A stretch of 59,935 nucleotides of DNA from Nonomuraea sp. MG754425 (GCF_021699195.1 NZ_SSXE01000030.1:1-59935), one strand, 5' to 3'. Positions 17,309 through 25,195 are shown, counted from the first letter of the stretch. Numbers and translations are program-made. The notes: generated by a model not told the origin, from the letters alone.

Positions 17309-17550
17309 GGAGCGCTTCGCGCGAGCGGCTTTCTCCATTGATCTGTTGGCGGCGGAAGGCTCGCTGCTGGGAGAGCCTTACACGCCACAGCTTGGTGGCA
17401 AGCTGCGGGCGTTGTCTCGTTGCAAGGACGAGGCGCGCTCGGTGGAGGAGGAGTGGGGATGACCGAGCGGACCGATTGGGCTGGTCTCCGTGACCGACGG
17501 CTGTCCGAGCCCGGGGCGGCCAGGGCATACGATGCGGCTCGTCTCGGCCG
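17309..17550 (+). pseudogene. Remnant of a RelE/HigB-type toxin and XRE antitoxin pair
   Basis: From 17309 one frame reads EVERF, then IDLLAAEGSLLGEPYTPQLG and GKLRAL, the typical middle of phage-type HigB/RelE toxins, but with the start and the C-terminal strands missing; it ends at 17462. Directly after, ATG 17461 opens MTERTDWAGLRDRRLSEPGA and YDAARLG, the N-terminus of the usual XRE antitoxin partner, which loses similarity after about 30 residues, before its helix-turn-helix. Both are therefore truncated. The remnant ends a few bases from the AbiEii-like gene. Confidence 0.6.
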
Positions 17551-17554
17551 GGGC

Positions 17555-18388
17555 TCAGGTGCGCTCCAGTGCCTGCACGAGGTCGGCAGCCAGCAGAGAC
17601 GTCGCCAGAGCAACCGTCTCGGGCTCGCCGATTCCCTCTTCCGCGCGTCCGGCCATCGTTGAGCCGAGCGCGTCCGGCCCTGGCGCGAACAGGGTCGCCA
17701 GATGTTCGACCGCCTGCTCGGTGACGTCACGGCTGATCGAGTCACGCGCCAGGAGCCTGAAGGCGGTGGCCAGTTCGGCGGTGTCGGCGTCGATGAGGAT
17801 GCGGTACATGTCGTGTGCGTCCTTGTCGTTCAGCCGGTGGGGCACCGAGACCCGTTCGGCGATCTTGTGGAGCTTGGCCACCAGTAAGGCTGCGGGCCCG
17901 GCGACTCTGACTCGATAAACGCGGGCATCGGCCGGGTCGAGGGCGGCCACGTCCATGATCGTGTTGTCGATGACGGCGGCTTCGAGACCTCGAGCGCGCC
18001 GGGTGGCGTGGCGATCGTGCGGTGGGATGCGGGCGCCCCGCGTACCTGCTCCGGCGAGTGCCTCGGGCACCATCAGATCGACGGGAATGCCCGCGAGGTT
18101 CAGCCACGCTCCGGGTTGTCCGCCGACGGGATCGCGGTAGAACCCCGCGCGGCCCATGGACTGCTCCAGAAGCGGATCATCCTCCAGGACCCTCGGGTCG
18201 AGCGCGAGATCGCTGTCCTTCGTCGTCTCGGCGAGTGCGACCGGACTTCCCGCAGTACGCAGGTAGACGGCCTGGGCTCCGATCACGATCACGGCGTCGC
18301 GATGGGCGTCCAACGCGGCCAGCGCATCGAGCAGCGCGGACCGAGATCGGACGAGGATGTCGCTACTGCTCGCGCCAGGAGGATTCAT
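17555..18388 (-). CDS. AbiEii-like nucleotidyltransferase (putative type IV toxin)
   Basis: A 277-residue protein of the nucleotidyltransferase fold. The GAQAVYLRT segment near residue 37 and the TKDSDLAL motif near residue 57, with its Asp-x-Asp pair, match the catalytic core of AbiEii/MenT-type enzymes. These toxins add nucleotides to targets such as tRNA. Its ATG at 18388 lies within the end of the upstream AbiEi-like gene (26-nt overlap), the standard antitoxin-then-toxin order of type IV systems. Activity and target are inferred from family only. Confidence 0.7.
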   Translation of the reverse strand: MNPPGASSSDILVRSRSALLDALAALDAHRDAVIVIGAQAVYLRTAGSPVALAETTKDSDLALDPRVLEDDPLLEQSMGRAGFYRDPVGGQPGAWLNLAGIPVDLMVPEALAGAGTRGARIPPHDRHATRRARGLEAAVIDNTIMDVAALDPADARVYRVRVAGPAALLVAKLHKIAERVSVPHRLNDKDAHDMYRILIDADTAELATAFRLLARDSISRDVTEQAVEHLATLFAPGPDALGSTMAGRAEEGIGEPETVALATSLLAADLVQALERT

Positions 18389-19433
18389 GTCGCGTCATCC
18401 ATCCAATGAGTTCTTCGGCTTCGGAGGGGCTGCGTCCAGGGCCTGTCATCAGATCGACGGCGACCTGGGGTGGTGCCGCGATCGTGAGGCCGGAAGCGTC
18501 GGTGCTGGTACGGATGAAGACGACGTCGCTCTCCGGCTCGGCCAACATCACATTCGCTCCGGCGTCAGCGGGGCGAAGATCCCAGAGCCGGGCGGTGTGC
18601 TCGGCGTCCGTCGTGTAGATCATGGCGGAGCGGGCCGGGGCATAGGGGGCCCAGTTGGCTGCGGCCAGAGTCCCGGTCACGGCGTACCGGGTGGGATGGT
18701 CAGCCGCCCGACGCATCAGGTTGGGCAGCCCTCGCGGTGCTATCCACCTGGTGACCCGACTGTTTCGGACGAACCCGTAGTCCTCGCTCCAACGCCGCAG
18801 CAGCGCGACCCAGTCGGGAACGACGACCGCGCCCGAACCGGTCCGTGTCGCCAGGTTCTCGCTCTCGAGGAACTCGATCACCCGGTAGGTCGACCCGGTG
18901 GACACGTCAGCGACGTCGATCAGCTCACGGATCGCCCATGATCTTTCGTGGTCCAGCAGCGCACGCACGACCTTCGCCGCGGGAGTGCCCTTCAACGTTC
19001 CGCGCGGTCTTCCTGGACCGCGCCACGGATCATGGTCGGCCCCTCGATCCGCGACGTACAGGCCGGGCCGAGAGACGTTCAGGGTGATGTTTCCCGTCGC
19101 GTCGATGTAGGACAGGCCGGCCTCCGAGAGCCGCTTACGCACGGGCGGCGACAGGTATCGGGAGGCGACCACCCCATGGCTGCCCGGATGCTCGTCCGCC
19201 GCGGCGGTCAACTGCTGGAGCAGCGTTGCGGTGTCACGTCTCTCCACCGCGCGCTTGGCTGCCACGACCAGCACGACCGAGGTTCCGTCCGGTGCCGTCA
19301 CCTTCCAGAGGGCGTCGGCGGGTCCGTGGCTCAGCGGTTGGACGCCCCACCCGGCCGGCAGCCGGTCGGCCAGCACAGCCATTCCGGCCCGCAGAATTTC
19401 AACCTCGTCCTGAGGCTGCGGCCTCGCCTCCAT
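18363..19433 (-). CDS. AbiEi-like winged-helix protein (putative type IV antitoxin)
   Basis: A 356-residue protein. A restriction-endonuclease-like region of about 130 residues (GTSVVLVVAAKRAVE, LSYIDATGNITL) leads into a winged helix at about 145-200 (ALLDHERSWAIRELIDVADV, STGSTYRVIEFL), and a C-terminal domain contains YAVTGTLAAANWAP and DPRVL-like strands. This layout matches longer AbiEi-like proteins of actinobacteria that bind DNA and repress the operon. It overlaps the nucleotidyltransferase by 26 nt. ATG 19433 is the only sensible start; no clear ribosome-binding site is seen. Confidence 0.65.
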   Translation of the reverse strand: MEARPQPQDEVEILRAGMAVLADRLPAGWGVQPLSHGPADALWKVTAPDGTSVVLVVAAKRAVERRDTATLLQQLTAAADEHPGSHGVVASRYLSPPVRKRLSEAGLSYIDATGNITLNVSRPGLYVADRGADHDPWRGPGRPRGTLKGTPAAKVVRALLDHERSWAIRELIDVADVSTGSTYRVIEFLESENLATRTGSGAVVVPDWVALLRRWSEDYGFVRNSRVTRWIAPRGLPNLMRRAADHPTRYAVTGTLAAANWAPYAPARSAMIYTTDAEHTARLWDLRPADAGANVMLAEPESDVVFIRTSTDASGLTIAAPPQVAVDLMTGPGRSPSEAEELIGWMTRHESSWREQ

Positions 19434-19550
19434 CGGTGCTCTCCAGTCCCTTGGTGTTCGGGAAATATCCTAACTCCGTTGGATGCGGAAAGCATGGATT
19501 ACCCGAACGCCAGCCGTGAGCGGTTGCCGGCATGGCCGAGCTGCGGCCTG

Positions 19551-19613
19551 AAGCGAAGCGCTATAACCGGCAACGCCTGTATAAATCGCCTAATGGGATT
19601 GCAAGATCGGCGC
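19551..19613 (+). pseudogene. Possible msrA 3'-end remnant (copy 3), strongly decayed
   Basis: The frame reads AKRYNRQRLYKSPNG, comparable to [15 protein letters not shown] of MsrA and to ERYHQQCLYK of the remnant at 10420. The preceding GCCTGAAGC is also shared with the second copy. Similarity ends after about 60 nt, so the call is tentative. Confidence 0.45.
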
Positions 19614-19716
19614 TGAGCTCGGACGGTACTGGCGGCCTCTCGCGGAGGGGCGCGAGACCGGATGGTGGTGGACTCGGAGACCGAACGACCTGCCCTCGGG
19701 CTGGTGGCCGGTGGGC

Positions 19717-19815
19717 CGGGCTACCGGTGCAGGTCGCTGAGGTCTGTCCCAACGCGGCATCCAGCGTCGTATCCCGTGCGCACAGTGCTCCCCATCGAGC
19801 CTGACGAAGGCGGGA
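19717..19815 (-). pseudogene. Remnant of the 80-residue hypothetical gene
   Basis: On the minus strand it reads FVRLDGEHCAHGIRRWMPRW, then after a frameshift DLSDLHR and TAG. This parallels FVSLDGEPCDLPKAIRRWML and DLTELHR of the gene at 15319-15561. The block CGGGCTACCGGTGCAG is identical in both places. The 5' half is missing. Confidence 0.7.
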
Positions 19816-19957
19816 CCGGGGTGGCCTGCTGCGTTCGTCCGGTGTCCGGCGGGGCGTAGACCTGCCGGGTTCTGGCTCTCGGCCTGGCCGTAAGCCGCTG
19901 GCGATTTTGCCTGCGTCTATTTCGTCTGTTGCCGATACTGCGAAGAGGAGGTGGCTC

Positions 19958-20413
19958 ATGACTGACGTGCAGGCCAAGCGAGTTCAGCCGGGAAGCATCG
20001 ATGCCGAGGTAGCCGGTCGCGCGGTAGGCCGGATCAAGGATTACCTCATGCGGTCTCCCGAGCAGCCGACCGTACATGTCGTTGGTGAGCACGGGGACGA
20101 GGACCCCCTGATCCTGCCTCGTGAAGCCGTGACTCTGCTTGCCTTCATCCTTGCCCAAGCGGCCGAAGGGCGCGGAGTCACGGTGACTCCGTCGCATGCT
20201 GAGCTGACGACACAGCAAGCGGCGGACATGCTGAACGTCTCGCGCCCGTATGTGATCAAACTTCTGGAGACGGGAGAGATTCCCTTCCGGTTGATCGGCA
20301 AGCACCGCCCAATCAAGTGCGAGGATCTCCAGGAATACAAGCGTCGTGATGACGCCGAACGCCGGACCGCGGCCGACGAACTCGCTGCGCTGGGGCAAGA
20401 GCTGGGCATCTGA
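19958..20413 (+). CDS. Excisionase-family DNA-binding protein (antitoxin-like, no PIN partner)
   Basis: A 151-residue protein with a MerR/excisionase-type helix-turn-helix at about 88-135: TTQQAADMLNVSRPYVIKLL and ETGEIPFRLIGKHRPIK. Proteins of this type are normally the antitoxin of a PIN-domain RNase encoded directly downstream. Here no PIN gene follows: after the stop there are 87 nt without a convincing frame, then a gene on the other strand. It may be an orphan antitoxin or an excisionase left from the island. ATG 19958 has AGAGGAGG upstream. Confidence 0.8.
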   Translation: MTDVQAKRVQPGSIDAEVAGRAVGRIKDYLMRSPEQPTVHVVGEHGDEDPLILPREAVTLLAFILAQAAEGRGVTVTPSHAELTTQQAADMLNVSRPYVIKLLETGEIPFRLIGKHRPIKCEDLQEYKRRDDAERRTAADELAALGQELGI

Positions 20414-20500
20414 GCCATGACATTCTTGGGCCTTCCTCGGTCGCTTGACGTGGAGGATGACGTTCTCGGCGGCTCGTGGGCGGGGACTGGGGAACGCGTG

Positions 20501-20869
20501 TTACAGCAGGCGGTGGATCGCGTCGAGAGTTGTCTCCGGGGTGGTGTTGAAGCAGAGGCGGATGCCTGGTGACGTCGTGATGAGCAGGTTGACGAGGCGT
20601 TCGAACAGGAGTGTGTGTTCGGGGGCCATGCGGACGCCTGCCCCGATCATGGCCACGCCGAAGGGCCCGTCGGTGAGGTGGTCGCGGACGGTCTGTTCGG
20701 CGGTGTCCGGGTCGGCGGGGACGAGGCAGGCCGTCGTGTCGAGGCCGGCCGCGCGCAGGGCCGCCTCTCCCTGTTCGATCCTGGCCGTGAGGGTGGCCTC
20801 GTCGAGGCCGGGGTGATCGGTGTAGTCGATCGCGCTCGGGTGCAGCCCGATCGTGAGGATCTTGGTCAT
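20501..20869 (-). CDS. Hypothetical protein, 122 aa
   Basis: An alpha/beta protein: MTKILTIGLHPSAIDYTDHP at the N-terminus, a helix, and a GPFGVAMIGAGVRMAPEHTL segment with a glycine-rich turn. The family is unknown to me, though small proteins of this look often accompany oxidoreductases in actinobacteria. It follows the SDR gene by 10 nt on the same strand and is probably its operon partner. Confidence 0.7.
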   Translation of the reverse strand: MTKILTIGLHPSAIDYTDHPGLDEATLTARIEQGEAALRAAGLDTTACLVPADPDTAEQTVRDHLTDGPFGVAMIGAGVRMAPEHTLLFERLVNLLITTSPGIRLCFNTTPETTLDAIHRLL

Positions 20870-20879
20870 CTCGTCATTC

Positions 20880-21596
20880 CTACCAGGGGACGCTGCCGTG
20901 ACGGTCGAAGAACCCGCCGCTCGGGCCGTCGCGGTCCAGGGTGGCGAGGTGGACGATCACCTCGGCGGACTCCTCGACGGTGTGGACGCCCGTGTGGTGG
21001 TTCATGTCGGTGGCGGGGTTGCCCGGATCGGCGGCGTTGACCTTGAAGCCGGGCAGCGCGCGGGCGTACTGGGAGACGATCATGTTGAGCGCGGTCTTGG
21101 AGGAGGCGTAGTCCATGGCCAGGAAGCCGTGCTCGGGACGTGCGGGGTCGGCGGCGTGGGTCAGCGAGGCCAGCGCGCTGGACACCATGACCACGCGGGG
21201 CAGCTCCGACCTGCGCAGCAGCGGCAGGAACGCGCGCGTGACGCGTACCGGGCCGAACACGTTCACCTCGTAGAGCGCGCGCAGCGGGCCCGCGTCCGTG
21301 TCGGCGGGGCTCAGCGGCGGCCCGCCGACTCCCGCGTTGTTGACCAGGACGTCCAGGCGGCCCGCCCGTTCGGCCACGTCCCGTGCCGCCGCGGCCACGG
21401 AGGCGTCGGAGGTCACGTCGAGCTCCACGAGTTCCACGTCGAGCCCCGCCAGCTCTTTCACCGCTCCGGCGCCGCGCTCGCGGTCCCTGGCGGCCAGGAA
21501 CACCCGCCAGCCGAGGCCCGACAGGCGGCGGGCCGTCTCCCGGCCCAGGCCCTTGTTCGCTCCGGTGACCAGGGCCACCGTCTTCTTCTCTGCCAT
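20880..21596 (-). CDS. Short-chain dehydrogenase/reductase
   Basis: A 238-residue classical SDR. The NADP-binding TGANKGLG motif is at residues 11-18, NNAG near 88, the catalytic Ser in VVMVSSALAS near 143, and YASSK near 165. The usual PG motif follows as DPGNPATDMN. The substrate is unknown. Its start codon lies six bases from a -10-like CAGGAT, so the transcript is probably leaderless, and it faces a divergent MmyB-type regulator that likely controls it. Confidence 0.9.
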   Translation of the reverse strand: MAEKKTVALVTGANKGLGRETARRLSGLGWRVFLAARDRERGAGAVKELAGLDVELVELDVTSDASVAAAARDVAERAGRLDVLVNNAGVGGPPLSPADTDAGPLRALYEVNVFGPVRVTRAFLPLLRRSELPRVVMVSSALASLTHAADPARPEHGFLAMDYASSKTALNMIVSQYARALPGFKVNAADPGNPATDMNHHTGVHTVEESAEVIVHLATLDRDGPSGGFFDRHGSVPW

Positions 21597-21600
21597 GGAC

Positions 21601-21682
21601 CGATCCTGGCGGGAGGGCCCGAGCCACCGCCAGGGACGGGTGGTACCACCCCCGGCGGCGTCCGCGGAGGCAGGATCGAAGG
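21601..21682. promoter_or_regulatory. Mirror-symmetric divergent leaderless promoters with a central palindrome
   Basis: CAGGAT occurs once on each strand (21671-21676 plus; 21608-21603 minus), each six bases from the start codon of the gene it faces. Between them lies the perfect 14-bp palindrome GGGTGGTACCACCC at 21638-21651, a probable operator of the MmyB-type regulator. Confidence 0.65.
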
Positions 21683-22549
21683 GTGAACCGCGCAGAACTC
21701 GCCGCAGTGCTCCGATCGGCCCGCGCCCGCCTCCAGCCCCACGACGTCGGGCTGCCCGCCGGTACGCGCCGGCAGGTGCGCGGGCTGCGCAGGGAAGAGG
21801 TGGCGCTGCTGGCCGGGCTGAGCGTCGACTACGTGGTCCGTCTCGAACAGGGGCGTGGCGCGCGGCCGTCCGCGCAGGTCGTCGGCGCGCTGACGCAGGC
21901 GCTGCGGCTGGACGACGACGACCGCGACCTGGTGTTCCGGCTCGCCGGCCACGAGCCGCCGCAGCCGGGACGCGTCGGGACGATCGTCCGGCCGAGCGTG
22001 TTGCGGCTGCTCGACCGCATGTCGGACCTGCCGGTGCTGGTGTTGTCGGCCAAGGGCGACGTCCTGGCGTGGAATCCGCTGGCGGCGGCGCTGCAGGGGG
22101 ACATGTCGGCCTGGCCCCGGCACCGCCGCAACCTCATCTGGCAACGTTTCCTCGGCAGCAGCCGCTGCCAGGCCGCCGCGCTCCCGGGCGAGGACGACGC
22201 CGCCGCCCGGGCCGCCGTCGGCACGCTGCGCGCCGCCCAGGCCCGCTACCCCCGCGATCCCGACCTCGCGCGGATGATCCGCGAGTTGCGCGGCGGCAGC
22301 CCGGTGTTCGACGAGCTCTGGCGCGAGGCGCGTTCGGCCACCTGGCGGACGGCGTCCAAGAGCGTCAACCATCCCGAACTGGGCACGATCACGCTCGACT
22401 GCGACACCCTCCAACTCCCCGACACCGACCAGACCGTGCTGGTGTACTCCGCCGCCCCCGGCAGCCCGGAGGCGGCGGCGCTGGACCTGCTGCGGGTGAC
22501 CGGGTTGCAGCGTTTCCCTATCGCGTCACCCGGTACGTCAGGTGGGTGA
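21683..22549 (+). CDS. XRE-family regulator with MmyB-type ligand-binding domain
   Basis: A 288-residue regulator. An XRE helix-turn-helix occupies about 10-75, with the family's VGLPAGTRRQVRGLRREEVA and LAGLSVDYVVRLEQGR segments. A PAS-like MmyB domain (about 105-270) follows, with VLVLSAKGDVLAWNPLAAAL and SVNHPELGTITLDCDTL. Members are usually divergent from an SDR that they control, as here. The end overlaps the convergent RibD-like gene by 32 nt. Confidence 0.92.
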   Translation: MNRAELAAVLRSARARLQPHDVGLPAGTRRQVRGLRREEVALLAGLSVDYVVRLEQGRGARPSAQVVGALTQALRLDDDDRDLVFRLAGHEPPQPGRVGTIVRPSVLRLLDRMSDLPVLVLSAKGDVLAWNPLAAALQGDMSAWPRHRRNLIWQRFLGSSRCQAAALPGEDDAAARAAVGTLRAAQARYPRDPDLARMIRELRGGSPVFDELWREARSATWRTASKSVNHPELGTITLDCDTLQLPDTDQTVLVYSAAPGSPEAAALDLLRVTGLQRFPIASPGTSGG

Positions 22550-23117
22550 CGAGGTCGCTGCCCGACGGGCTGCCGACGGGTTCGAGGGCCAGCGCGCCGA
22601 CGCCGTCGAACAGCCGCTCGCCGCCGCCGATCGTCACCGGCGCGACGTGCAGGCGCAACTCGTCGATGAGCCCCGCCGCCAGGTACTGGTTCACGGTCTG
22701 TGCGCCGCCGGCGATGGACACGTCGCTCTCGCCGGCCGCCTCGCGCGCCTGCGCCATGGCGGCCTCGATCCCGTCGGTGACGAAGGTGAACGTCGTGCCG
22801 CCCTTGAGCGTCAGCGGCTCGCGCGGGTGGTGGGTGAGGACGAAGACCGGCGCGTGGTACGGCGGCTCCTCGCCCCACCAGCCGGTCCAGTCCGGGTCCC
22901 AGGCGCCCCGGCCGGGGGCGAACATGTTGCGTCCCATGATGAAGGCTCCGGCGGCGGTGATGCTCTCGATGACCGCGCTGTACCGCTCGGCCTCCTCGAA
23001 CATCCACCGGTGCAGGCGATCGCCCACGCCGTCGCCGAACGGCCGCTCCAGGCTCTGGTTCGGGCCCGCCGCGAAGCCGTCGAGCGATATCGCCATGTCA
23101 CAGGTGACCTTGCCCAT
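22518..23117 (-). CDS. RibD C-terminal/dihydrofolate reductase-like protein
   Basis: A 199-residue protein of the RibD_C/DHFR fold: N-terminal KVTCDMAISLDGFAAGPNQ, a GAFIMGRNMF segment near 68, VFVLTHHPREPL, and a late GGAQTVNQYLAAGLIDEL with the conserved ligand-binding glycines. The physiological reaction is not known for most members. ATG 23117 is preferred because GGGAGGTAG lies directly upstream; the frame is open to 23336 but has no such site. Confidence 0.88.
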   Translation of the reverse strand: MGKVTCDMAISLDGFAAGPNQSLERPFGDGVGDRLHRWMFEEAERYSAVIESITAAGAFIMGRNMFAPGRGAWDPDWTGWWGEEPPYHAPVFVLTHHPREPLTLKGGTTFTFVTDGIEAAMAQAREAAGESDVSIAGGAQTVNQYLAAGLIDELRLHVAPVTIGGGERLFDGVGALALEPVGSPSGSDLVTHLTYRVTR

Positions 23118-23315
23118 CTCACTACCTCCCGTGTCGTCGCTTCCGGGGTGAGGTCGGAGCCGCCCGCGCGTTCTTGACATCCCCGCGCGGTGTTTTTCGC
23201 GGGAACCGGCGGTGAACCGGTCCTTGCGAACGGGAGTCCGTTGCGCGGCGTTCGAAACCCGCTGTGGACAGGGGGGTGGGGGCAACGGATATTGGTAGCA
23301 AAGCGGAGGTGTTTC

Positions 23316-23735
23316 ATGCACGCACGGCTTGACCATCTCGTCTGCTGGGTCGCGGATCCTCTCGCGTCACTGGGTTTCTACGAGCAGGTGATCGGCCTGC
23401 CCGGGGTGCGGTCCGAGCAGTTTCGCGACGGGAAGGCGCCTTTTCCCAGCGTGCGGATCTCGCCCGAGACCATCCTCGATCTGATGGCGTACGAGGCGAT
23501 GCGCGGCGTCGACGAGGGCACCGGCGTCGGGGGCAGTGCCGGGCATCCGGTGAACCATCTCTGCCTGGCGGTCGGCAGGGAGGACTTCGACGCGCTGAAG
23601 GTGCGGCTGAAGCAGCACGGTGTGGAGATCACCGGCAGCGGCACGAACTCGTTCGGCGCACGGGGCATCGCCCCCGAGACCATGTACTTTCCCGATCTCG
23701 ACGGGAACGTGATCGAGGTCCGTTACTACGAGTGA
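23316..23735 (+). CDS. VOC-superfamily (glyoxalase/dioxygenase-like) protein
   Basis: A 139-residue vicinal-oxygen-chelate protein with two beta-alpha-beta-beta-beta modules. It starts HARLDHLVCWVADPLASLGF, has a HPVNHLCLAVGREDF segment at the start of the second module, and ends YFPDLDGNVIEVRYYE, the common metal-binding end. Possible metal ligands are the His near residue 7, the His near 77 and the final Glu. The substrate is unknown. ATG 23316 has GCGGAGGTG upstream. Confidence 0.85.
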   Translation: MHARLDHLVCWVADPLASLGFYEQVIGLPGVRSEQFRDGKAPFPSVRISPETILDLMAYEAMRGVDEGTGVGGSAGHPVNHLCLAVGREDFDALKVRLKQHGVEITGSGTNSFGARGIAPETMYFPDLDGNVIEVRYYE

Positions 23736-23787
23736 GCCGGGCCGCCCGGTGGCCGGAAGTGTCGGTGCGTTCTGGTACACAGGCGGC

Positions 23788-24159
23788 ATGGGTGTGAGCG
23801 TCGATGAGTTCCTGCAGTCGCTGGATGAGCTGCCCGGAGTCCGGACGAACCACGGTGGCGAGTGGATCGGCATCAAGGTGCACGGCAAGGGCTTCGGCTA
23901 CCTGTGGGAGCAGACGGAGACCGTCGGGCTGAAGGCGACGATCGAGGAGCAGATCGCGCTCGTCACCGAGCGGCCCGAGGTGTTCGAGGTGCAGTTCACG
24001 GCCGGGCGCTTCGGGTGGGTGGTGGTGCACCTTGACAAGATCGACGCAGAGGAGTTGTTCGAGCTGACGGCCGAGGCGTGGTGCCTGACCGCGCCGAAGC
24101 AGCTCGTGGCCGACTTCGAGGCGACCCATCCCCTCGGGCAGAAAGTGCAATCCGGATAA
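23788..24159 (+). CDS. MmcQ/YjbR-family protein
   Basis: A 123-residue protein of the cytosine-methyltransferase-like MmcQ/YjbR fold, a DNA-binding-like fold of unresolved function. Visible elements are FLQSLDELPGVRTN, GFGYLWEQTETVGLKATIEE, and the FGWVVVHLDKIDAEELFELT block that forms the family signature. ATG 23788 is chosen as the start. It lies 52 nt after the VOC gene and 10 nt before the GNAT gene, so a small operon is likely. Confidence 0.82.
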   Translation: MGVSVDEFLQSLDELPGVRTNHGGEWIGIKVHGKGFGYLWEQTETVGLKATIEEQIALVTERPEVFEVQFTAGRFGWVVVHLDKIDAEELFELTAEAWCLTAPKQLVADFEATHPLGQKVQSG

Positions 24160-24169
24160 TCTCTGACAT

Positions 24170-24685
24170 ATGCCCCTCATGGACGTCCGGCTGCGGGAGT
24201 GGCGCGCGGACGACGCGCCCGCGGTGCTGCGTGCCTTCCAGGTGCCCGACCTGCGCGGGCAGGCGCCCTGGCCCGTCGTCACGCTGAAGGACGCCTCGGG
24301 GTGGATCGCCTCCTGGGCGGGGGCCGGGCACGCCTTCGCCGTGACGGTTCAGGGGGACGTCCCGGGGGTCGATGAGGAGCGGGTCGTCGGCAACGTCGCG
24401 GTGGCCCGGCTCGACGGGCACGGCACCGGGTCGGTGTCGTACTGGGTCGTGCCCGAGGCGAGGGGGCGGGGGGTCGCGGTGGCGGCCACCCGGTTACTGG
24501 CGCGCTGGGCCTTCGACGAGCGCGGGCTGTTCCGGCTGGAACTCGGGCACCGGACGAACAACCCGGCGTCGTGCCGGGTGGCCACGAAGGCGGGGTTCCT
24601 GCCGGAGGGGATCGAGCGGGGGAAGCTCTGCTCCGAGGGCGTCCGCTACGACGTGGAGCGGCACGCCCGGCTGGCCACCGACTGA
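24170..24685 (+). CDS. GNAT-family N-acetyltransferase (RimJ/RimL-like)
   Basis: A 171-residue acetyltransferase. The acetyl-CoA loop is PEARGRGVAVAATRLLARWA (about residues 95-114), followed by LFRLELGHRTNNPASCRVAT and KAGFLPEG, the typical RimJ/RimL end. Such enzymes acetylate ribosomal or other proteins or small amines; the substrate cannot be named. It follows the MmcQ-like gene by 10 nt. Confidence 0.88.
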   Translation: MPLMDVRLREWRADDAPAVLRAFQVPDLRGQAPWPVVTLKDASGWIASWAGAGHAFAVTVQGDVPGVDEERVVGNVAVARLDGHGTGSVSYWVVPEARGRGVAVAATRLLARWAFDERGLFRLELGHRTNNPASCRVATKAGFLPEGIERGKLCSEGVRYDVERHARLATD

Positions 24686-24692
24686 GCCCAAC

Positions 24693-24711
24693 CCGGGCCC
24701 GACCGGGCCCG
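24693..24711. terminator. GC-rich hairpin after the GNAT gene (possible terminator)
   Basis: The 9-mer CCGGGCCCG occurs twice, one base apart; it is nearly self-complementary, so the pair can form a strong stem. It follows the GNAT stop by 7 nt. There is no T-tract. Confidence 0.4.
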
Positions 24712-24798
24712 TCCAAGGGTCTCTCGGTGGCACGCCCGCCTAAAAGCTCGTCCGAGGCTCGCCCTGGGGCCGCCTGGCCAGTGAGGGGGCCGCTGAAC

Positions 24799-24804
24799 TA
24801 GCCT
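24799..24804 (+). promoter_or_regulatory. -10 element TAGCCT of a leaderless promoter
   Basis: TAGCCT ends seven bases before GTG 24812, with no ribosome-binding site between. Confidence 0.5.
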
Positions 24805-24811
24805 GTGGCGG

Positions 24812-25195
24812 GTGGACAGCGAGAGCCGCGCCGCGGCCGGGCTGCTGGCGGCCCTGAGCCGGGCGTCGGAGATTCTCGCCGGATTACGCCACCCGTTCGC
24901 GCGCAGCGAGCACTACTCCTATTTCTTCCCGCCCGCCGGAGCCCGCGTCGGCACCGCGCTCACCCTGCCCGACGGCCGCGAGGTGCGCTTCGAGGTCTCG
25001 ATCTCCGCGTCCGGCGACGCCTTTCAGGTGGAAGGAGCGGTGGAGTCGGAGGGGGAGAGGCTGCTGGAGCTGTCGCGGCGGAGCGTACGCGATCTGCGCG
25101 ACGGGCTGGCGGTGTTCGACGACTACGCGGCGGAGGTGGCGGCGCCGGCAGCACGGCTGATCGGGGAGATGGTGGAAGAATTGTCGGACAACTAG
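24812..25195 (+). CDS. Hypothetical protein, 127 aa
   Basis: The protein is helical at both ends with a strand-rich middle (GTALTLPDGREVRFEVSISA, DAFQVEGAVESEG). I do not recognise the family. A leaderless-type promoter precedes it. Its last 15 nt carry the first TTGTCNGACAA operator of the next transcription unit, so its 3' end is under double selection. Confidence 0.7.
   Translation: MDSESRAAAGLLAALSRASEILAGLRHPFARSEHYSYFFPPAGARVGTALTLPDGREVRFEVSISASGDAFQVEGAVESEGERLLELSRRSVRDLRDGLAVFDDYAAEVAAPAARLIGEMVEELSDN

Larger units (their letters stand above)
19434..19957. other. Remnant-rich intergenic region
   Basis: These 524 nt carry no intact gene. They contain a weak msrA-like remnant (about 19551-19613), a decayed copy of the 80-residue gene (19717-19815), and the short leader of the excisionase-type gene at 19958. 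Confidence 0.6.

Noticed and set aside
9512..20413. Integrative conjugative element or prophage
   Set aside because: No integrase, relaxase, replication or structural phage gene is visible and no tRNA borders the region; only repeats and small cargo are seen.
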